From Hyparrhenia diplandra (taxonomy: Eukaryota; Streptophyta; Magnoliopsida; Poales; Poaceae): 64,000 nucleotides of DNA. The DNA is taken from positions 1 through 64,000 of the forward strand of contig JADLZK010007296.1 in NCBI GenBank assembly GCA_015847255.1, in the 5' to 3' direction. The position numbers were made by a program, and so were the translations under genes. Shown here piece after piece: positions 57,431 to 64,000 of this stretch. The stretch's first letter is position 1. The number at the start of each line of letters is the position of its first letter. A model generated the notes under the pieces. It was not told the DNA's origin. It ran no database searches and saw only the letters and a program-made list of their open reading frames with translations.

Positions 57431-58738
57431 GCCATTCTAGGAATAGTGTAGAGGTACATCAGCCATATCCATGGCTGATCTGAGCTAGTACTAGGAGTAG
57501 GTAGTTGGTGTAGTCACCATGCCTAGAGTACCTTAGTTGGTACTAGTAGATTGTATATATATGCTATGCAATGAAGTGGAGAAGGAAGTTCAATTGCCCA
57601 CATTCAGTGTGTGTGTGTCTCATCTTCTACCTTGGTTCAGGGGGAGAGAGAGAGGTGAGCTGAGGTGAGGGTGATCTCACCTCGGTGCTTGGTGCAGGTG
57701 CCAACATAACCCAGAGCCTCTACCTATTGTACAATCATTGACAGCCAATAATCAGCCATCAGGGCCGATAATGAAGGATGCCTCGTCGGAACATAAAGGT
57801 AAACTTAAGTCTGTCAAAAATGGTTACGCCTCTCGGTAATGAGACATCACAGTTGGACATGAAGAAGTTTATGTCTGGAATGGCAATGAGACCAGAGCCA
57901 CGTTCCATTAACAAAGAAAAAGGTTCCAACTCTGCCTCCTTGAACAATTTCACCTCTATTGTCAGTTGTCACCCCTCTCTACATGAAAATTAGCTGTTCA
58001 AACAATGTACCATGACTGCTTTGGTTTTTCTATTGTTACCCCTCTCTAGCTTGTCAATACACTTAGCCATTAAACAAACATTCATCACTCTTACATCTGA
58101 AAACCTAATCCACCAAATTGATGTTTTGTTTTTCTAGATCTGAGTTTGGGGAAAAGCTTTTGCTATGCGGGAGTTGCTATATTTTAGGTGCCTGATTTTT
58201 AAGAATTTTCAAGCAACAACTAACAAGAGACAACTATTACTATCAAAAGGACAACTCACAAGAGACACAGAGCAAAAAATTTCTATAGCCAAACAATGAC
58301 AAAATTGCATGTTGCCTGAACAATAATAAAAGCTCAGCCACCTGAGATACAGGTGAAGTTTACAAGTTATGTATGTAGGAGGTAATATATAATATAATAA
58401 GTGAAACTTATTAGTCCAGGGAACAATGACTTGTGAACAAATCAACACATACAGATAATAATATTAATTATAACAAAAAACTTGAACAGCTAATTGAATC
58501 TTGCTCATGAAAACTAGAACCTTTGCTGAAGATGACTTCCTGAATATTTCATGTTTTACATTGTGTGAACCCACTATCACAGTTCAACGTTACTGCATAT
58601 GTTCTGATGAAGTGACCTTTAGGGCAGGCTCAGTGCCCCTTTAGGGGTGATTGGTTTACTTAACTTTTTAAGAGATTCTCGTTGAACCTATGTTGATTCA
58701 TATATTCCTTAATTTATGTGTGAACATGCATGTCAGGT
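57431..58738. other. Spacer, possible solo-LTR-like segment
   Basis: No intact gene. 57410-57705 starts TGTAGTAGCATGG and ends GTGCCAACA, and contains a poly(A)-signal-like region with TGTGTGTGTGTC. It could be a degraded LTR, but no target duplication is visible. The remainder is AT-rich. Confidence 0.3.
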
Positions 58739-59141
58739 TAATGATTTGGAAGATGGGATATTGAAGTATCTGGAGGGAATTCCAAAGGCTGAAAGTTTGT
58801 GGGAGGGTGAATGCTTTGTGTTTGACAAGCGTATCTCGGACCTCGGTGGAGCATGTATTGGCCCAAGGCACCCACAAACTTTGTTATGGGTGTAAGCAGC
58901 AGTTAGTGATGAAGACATGGAATCACCTCAATGGGAATATGGTGTCTCTTGCCCATATTGTTTCACAATGAAGTCTGAGGAGGAGAAGGAAAGGGCTATG
59001 GCTCGGCGGCGGCAGTTCGAGACCTGGGGAGTGATTGGTGGCCGTGATAAGGGCAGGAGTCTGAGAAGGCCTGTGCAGTCCATACACAGTTGCCCAAGTC
59101 AGTCTAACTTAATTGTTTATCTGAAACTTTCAGATGATTGA
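58739..59141 (+). pseudogene. Rhodanese-family (UPF0176/TrhO, STR6-like) C-terminal fragment, frameshifted
   Basis: The frame from 58739 reads DLEDGILKYLEGIPKAESLW then EGECFVFDKRIS, the conserved stretch after the rhodanese domain of UPF0176/TrhO-type proteins. About seven extra bases near 58834 shift the frame, after which VEHVLAQGTHKLCYGCKQ can be read in the next frame. One missing base near 58896 then shifts to VSDEDMESPQWEYGVSCPYC and EEEKERAMARRRQFETWGVI. The two CxxC pairs (CYGC, CPYC) would bind zinc in the intact family. The upstream catalytic rhodanese domain is not present in the window. Two frame breaks and isolation indicate a pseudogene fragment. Confidence 0.75.
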
Positions 59142-59837
59142 AGTGTTGTCGACAAAGTGAGGGAATCCGCCAGGTTGACAGAGTAGAGACAAGCTGCATC
59201 GCCATATTTTGAAACAGTTGTGTCGGTATCATTTTTGTTTTAACATTGCTAAGCCCTGAGCTGTTAAAGAATGTTCAATGTAGCACGGAACAAATATAAG
59301 TTATTATTTAAACAAAAAATACGTTTACATGTTATTTGGTGAAAATAAATAAATTATTATTAAAATACTAATAACCATCAAAATGGCCATGCTTTATATA
59401 AAAAATGAAGTCAAACTGACATCTTGAAGTCAACTGATGAATTATTTTCGGTCATGTTATTTGGTGAAACAACCTGAATGCCAGCTGTATGAAATGAAGC
59501 TCCGGTCAGGTACTCCTAAGTCCCAGTTGCAAGGTGCAGCGGACTGCCAAGATGCGTTCCTTACTTACTGCTTGTGTATGTGACAGTTTCGTGACATGCC
59601 GAGCTTATTCTAGATAGAATCTAGAGCATGCTCGGGAAGCCGGAAAGGTGCTCAGCTCCGTGCTTGTACAGACGAGTCTCGAAGCCGTGAGAAGTTTGCC
59701 CACTCCCATCAGAAACCAAGGCTTACATAAACTCAAAACTGAGCTCAGAGTGTTGTGTGGATATATCATTGCGCTAGTCCCTCTTGTGAGTTGTGAGCTT
59801 CTTGCCTGCAACCCACAAAATCGCGTCTGTTTCAGAA
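59142..59837. other. Spacer upstream of QCR10
   Basis: AT-rich, then the presumed QCR10 promoter and leader. No TATA consensus is obvious and no repeat is delimited. Confidence 0.4.
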
Positions 59838-60109
59838 ATGGCGGCCGTTCCGTCCACCGCTCGCCTGTTCAAGTCCCTGCCGCCACACCGGCGGCCGCAG
59901 GGCACCGATATCGCTGCCGTCGCTGGCTGGACCGTGGCCGGCCTCACCACTGCCATCTGGCTCGTCCAGGTAAAGCCCTGTCTAATCCATGTCTGTACTA
60001 TGATTGTCATCGTCGTGGTGAAGTTTTTTCAGCTTTCTCTCGTGCGCAGCCCTTCGACTGGATGAAGAAGACGTTCTTTGAGAAGCAAGAACTTGAGGAA
60101 TCAAAGTAG
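59838..60109 (+). CDS. QCR10: Cytochrome b-c1 complex subunit 10 (QCR10-like), mitochondrial
   Basis: Small accessory subunit of respiratory complex III in the inner mitochondrial membrane. Two exons, 59838-59969 and 60050-60109 (GT-AG, phase 0), encode 63 aa: MAAVPSTARLFKSLPPHRRP, then GTDIAAVAGWTVAGLTTAIW as one membrane span (about 22-43), then LVQPFDWMKKTFFEKQELEE. The TDI-aa-GW...aIW-VQPF-W-KKTF pattern matches, from memory, the plant 6.7-kDa complex III subunit (about 57 aa in Arabidopsis). The basic N-terminus suits mitochondrial import without cleavage. The frame is intact. Identification is by motif only. Confidence 0.78.
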
Positions 60110-60811
60110 AACCCTCTACTCGCAAGATGAACTGCTTCTTGCAGCTTGGTTGACTCTGTGATGTATCTGTGTGAAGTGTGATGTATCCATGCAAAGGATG
60201 TGTAGACTACGCGATGTGTTTATTCTAGCAATCTCCTTGTTCCCTTCTTACCTTGTAAACAAAAGTGAATTCTGAATCTCGGGGCTTTTGGAGGATGTTG
60301 ACATGTTTTGTTTTATTTGCGTTCCAAATAAAAACTTTTCCAAAACCGCCTTGATAACCTTGCATAGACCCACTTATAATATGAGATTGGTTTGGAGACG
60401 AGGATTAGATGGACCTGTTCCTGAATTTTAGGATGGGACCGACCCATCCCTGTATTTGGTTCTGAGGGATTCATAGGAATGGGATGACACCATTTGTGAT
60501 ACGGTTAGTAGAGATATCATCTACAGACTACAAGACTCATCTGACAATATGTGAACTCCACCTATCATTTTCTCTATCGACCCATTTTTCCTTTTTTAGT
60601 GGAGCCATCTCCACGGGAGTTTCTTCTCTTCTTCAGCTTACAAGGCTGACAAGTTCAAACCAGCTGAGAGGAGAAGTAAGGAGGGCACCGGCTTGGAGGA
60701 GGAAGAGAAAGGAAAGGGCGCTGGTGCTGCTGCTCCCTGCTTTTTGCCCTGTTCGCTGCTGTCCAAAAACAGAGATCAAAGAGACAGGGAGAGGATGAGG
60801 GAGAAGAGGAA

Positions 60812-61069
60812 TCAATTTTCTTCACTTCACTCAGATGACACGTGGCGTGGAGAAGGATCAAGAAGGAGAGATACCACTCAATTTTCTTCACTTCGCTCAA
60901 ATGACACATGGGGAGGGGTGGGGGAGGGGGGGTACGTGGCGTGGAGAAGGATCAAGAAGGAGAGATGCCACTCAATTTTCTTCACTTCGCTCAAATGACA
61001 CATGGGGTGGGGACGTGGGGTGTGGGGGGGGGGTACGTGGCGTGGAGAAGGATCAAGGAGAGATGCCAA
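60812..61069. repeat. Three-copy tandem repeat with expanding G-rich part
   Basis: Three units share TCAATTTTCTTCACTTC, CTCA-ATGACAC-TGG and CGTGGAGAAGGATCAA. Unit lengths rise from about 64 to 91 to 98 bp because G-runs between ACATGGG and TACGTGG grow from absent to two blocks. Confidence 0.85.
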
Positions 61070-61427
61070 GGTGGAGGTGGCAACTGTGTCCTGAAACCGT
61101 GCCGGGGAGATTTGGGGAAACGAGTGTTTTGGGGCGTTTTTATACCCTGTTCCCTTGAGCTTATCAGCTATAGTACTTTTCTCTCACGATAAATCAACGT
61201 ATCAGCCGTAGCGTTCTCTCACGTCACGTTAAATCAACACCAGCCGTAGCCGGCTTGTCAGCCAAGAAACCATCAAGCGAACAGGGTAAGCTCTAACATG
61301 AGATGGGTAAAAATTAGAGCGAACTTTAAACAACTGATCAAAGACTTTATTATAGTTCTAAAGCTTAGATCCAAACAGGCCATATTGATCATGACCAATT
61401 ACCGGCCATGTATTTTCAAATATATAC

Positions 61428-61608
61428 ATCAACCGGCGAGCAAGAAAACATAGTAGCATTACAGTTCGCCAGAGCAACTACCCAGCTACCAGCTACCAGC
61501 GAGACGAAAACATAAGCAGATCAACCGGCGAGCAAGAAAACATAGTAGCATTACAGTTCGCCAGAGCAACTACCCAGCTACCAGCGAGACGAAAAACATA
61601 GAGAGCAG
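61428..61608. repeat. Tandem duplication of about 90 bp
   Basis: The unit ATCAACCGGCGAGCAAGAAA...GAGACGAAAA (61428-61519) is repeated at 61520-61608 with a 7-bp deletion in a CTACCAG doublet. Confidence 0.9.
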
Positions 61609-62239
61609 AATCTACAGTTCCATTACATTTACCGTGAATACCAAAACGCAAAGGTCTCCTCTCTTTGGAATAAAATTGCTTAAAAGGGTACGTAACAAAT
61701 TCCATTACCTCCAAACATGATCGAATGAAAACATGCACACACCCCAAAAATACTGCTAAATAGTTACCAAGCTTTGATGATCATTGAGCAGACAGAATTG
61801 TCTAAAATAAAAATTTCTACGTGATATGATAAAAGATTCCAGAAAACAGTTGGTTACAAATGACAAATAGTACAAGAATCATCTGAACCCTCCCAAGCCT
61901 AACCGTTAAATGCACGAATGAACATGCCTTTCCCCTATGTTATATATTTTAGGCCTTCACTCAGTCACTAATCGCCTGAGCACTGAATTGACATAGGAGG
62001 AAATTGTGTTTATAACAAACCAACACGTGCGTCCAATACAACTAGATGAAGTTTATATAGGCAAAAAGGGCTGAGATGTAGATGCCCTGGTTACTAATAC
62101 CTAATAACCTTATGATGCTAAAGTGATTTCCGTTTTTCTATACAGACTGCATCATCTAGACAAGAGAATCAGTTGAGCAGACTACGCCGATATCAACAGA
62201 AACTGACAGGAACACAAGGTTTGTTAAGCTGGTTTACTC

Positions 62240-63669
62240 ACTTGCACCTGCCTGTACATCTAGTGCCTCAACCAATGTATCCTATGTCTTCCACCGCTGG
62301 AGCATCCTCATCTAGTGCTTTAGCTGTGGCACCACAACAGTTTTTTCGGGCGTTGGTGGTATTTGTATCTGCTGGAACAATGGCATCCTGCAGAGTCTTC
62401 TCAGCTGTAGTTGAATTCTCATGTGTCACAACTGTGGCATTCTCTACAGGTTTCTCAGCTGCCGTAGATTTATCCTCTACGACCTTAACATCCTCTACCA
62501 TTTCCTCAGCTGTTATAGCTTCAACTGGTGCTCCAGCTGTAGTTTGACCTTCGCTTGTCTGCCCAATAGCTTTATTTGCTATTTTCTCATCTGGTGCCCC
62601 TACTGTAATTTCAACTTCTTTGGTCTCCTCAGCTAGTGTATCAGCACCTGCTTTATTTTCAGTTTTCTCATCTGGTGCCTCAACTGTCTCCACAGCACCG
62701 GCTTCACTTGCCCTGGTCTCTTCAGCTAATTTGTCAGCATATTCCTTTTCTCTATTTCTCCCTTCTCGTCTGGTGCTTCCTCCTTAGTTTCTCCTTCAAC
62801 AGTCTCCTCAACTACTCCTACAGCAACAGCATTCTCTATATTCTCCTGGACTGGTACTACTTCTGCCTCCACAGTTTCATCAACCATGACCCAGAGTGCT
62901 CAGTAGTTGCATCAGCCATAGACTCATCTTCTGAGATTTGTCTTGCAACCTCAAGTTGTCCACCTGATGCTTCAATTACAGCTTCCACTTGAACAGTCTG
63001 CTCAATACTGCCTTGTTCACCTGATACTTCAACAGTAATCTTGGATTCCACTTCAACTTCTACTTGCTCAATTGCACCTTGTACGGAAGGTTCAGCAGCC
63101 AAAAATTCAGAGTGTGACTTTGGATCTTCAGGTCCCACTTTTTGTTCAGTTGCTGTCTCTCCCACTAGTTCCTCACCAGAGGTTTGACTTTGTAATAACT
63201 CAGGAGATACCATGTGCTCTTCTAGAACTTCATTCCCAGTAATATCCTCAGTATGATCTTGTGCAATGTCTGTTTGCATATTATCTGAGCATTCTGAGGC
63301 AACTCTTTCATTATAGCATCAGAATGTAAGGTTTCTATCTCTGTGGGTAGATCACTAATTGACGCTTCTTTTGAGTGTAAGCTTGCTCAACATAGCCAAC
63401 TTGCTGAGATGACGCTTCAGGCACAGATGCAGCTTGTGCCCCTTTTTCGATTTGATTAACATGGCCAATTACCTCGGTGTCAATCTTTCCAGCTTTTCAA
63501 GCCTGTCAACTTGACTGACAAATGCACTGTCCGCAGCTTCCACTTGAGATGTTTGCTTCACAATCTCAACTTCTTCTCCTAGACAGCTCTCCAGCAACTT
63601 CTACTTTATTTGTTTTCTGCACCAGGTCAACTTCCATGGTATCCTTAGGAATTTCGGACTTAGTCGAAC
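62240..63669 (-). pseudogene. Acidic Glu/Ala/Val-rich repeat protein, multiply frameshifted
   Basis: Minus strand, after an acceptor (TCTTTAG) at 63671. Segments in alternating frames read SEIPKDTMEVDLVQKTNKVE, CLGEEVEIVKQTSQVEAADS, VIGHVNQIEKGAQAASVPEA, KEASISDLPTEIETLHSDAI, MQTDIAQDHTEDITGNEVLE, then repeats around EAPDEK, such as TVEAPDEKTENKA and TVGAPDEKIANKA. I count at least six frame changes but few in-frame stops within segments. The composition, with E/V/A runs and Q-V-E motifs, suggests an extended acidic scaffold or coiled-coil protein. I recognise no family. It is either a pseudogene or a real gene badly affected by sequencing indels. The upstream exon (63754-63670 region) is uncertain. 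Confidence 0.55.
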
Positions 63670-64000
63670 CTAAAGAAAAGGCATGATCACATGGCAGAAT
63701 TAAACATTTACTTTTGTGGAAGCTGTTGAGTAACTTTGTTAAATACTGGTCCATTTTTTTCTAAGACATTTTAGTAAAAAGCAATTGGAAGTATGCTTTG
63801 ACTATCAAGTATCAACCACTCCAATAATATACCATCAACTGCTGCAAAAAGCAAAACCAACTTGTGTTGAACTATATGTGGAATGTGAATCCGTTGATAC
63901 AACCTTTATGTCCTAAGCATGCATATAATTTGAGTAATATTGGTAGAAAAGTTATGAGGTTTGACTTTTTAAATCCTAACTAATAAGCAACTAATATAAT
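63670..64000. other. Window edge, possible upstream exon of the acidic-repeat gene
   Basis: A short minus-strand frame MDQYLTKLLNSFHKSK opens at 63754 and runs into the sequence above without needing the acceptor, so it may be intron or coding. Nothing else is supported. Confidence 0.3.

Larger units (their letters stand above)
60110..62240. other. QCR10 3' flank and repeat-bearing spacer
   Basis: No gene is supported. It contains the G-rich tandem repeat at 60812-61069 and the tandem duplication at 61428-61608. Open frames over the first repeat are repeat artefacts. Confidence 0.5.

Noticed and set aside
57410..57705. Solo LTR starting TGTAGTAGC and ending CCAACA
   Set aside because: No target duplication and no primer-binding or polypurine site could be seen. 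Kept only as a remark in the spacer entry.

Overview
The window is a nuclear genome segment of a grass (Poaceae). The evidence is GT-AG introns in every multi-exon gene, GC-rich first exons, grass-type transposons (Stowaway, Tourist, Mutator-type MITEs, tRNA-derived SINEs, L1-type LINE tails), and conserved genes whose products are plant-specific isoforms. Nothing in it is bacterial, organellar or viral, and there is no CRISPR array, rRNA or functional tRNA. I cannot name the species.

Layout. About 1-19 kb is transposon-rich and carries three short intronless genes (3850, 9486, 14764) for related 56-75 aa basic proteins of unknown function. These genes are separated by a CpG-dense 2.9 kb retroposon, MITEs and hAT remnants. 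About 19-26 kb holds an APY7-type membrane apyrase (+) and ribosomal protein uS12/RPS23 (+). 27.0-35.5 kb is an 18-exon MCM8 helicase gene (-), tail-to-tail with RPS23. After 4 kb of repeat-rich spacer, 39.6-48.2 kb is a 17-exon HECT ubiquitin ligase of the UPL4/UPL3 type (+). 52.0-54.5 kb is an NF-YB histone-fold gene (+) with a 6-nt microexon. 55.8-57.4 kb is a broken CACTA-type transposase-related gene. 58.7-59.1 kb is a frameshifted rhodanese fragment. 59.8-60.1 kb is the two-exon gene for cytochrome bc1 subunit QCR10 (+). 62.2-63.7 kb is a repeatedly frameshifted acidic-repeat coding relic (-).

Function. The conserved genes are unrelated housekeeping or regulatory genes: nucleotide hydrolysis in endomembranes, translation fidelity, recombination repair, ubiquitination, CCAAT-box transcription and respiration. 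They form no pathway. The least explained set is the small-protein cluster at 3.8-15 kb.

Quality warning. MCM8, the HECT ligase and NF-YB each carry 1-2 nt indels, about half of them in homopolymers, that break otherwise well-conserved frames without accompanying stop substitutions. Apyrase, RPS23 and QCR10 are clean. Residual sequencing error is the simplest explanation, but homeolog decay is possible. Exon coordinates below were worked out by hand from splice signals and reading-frame arithmetic.
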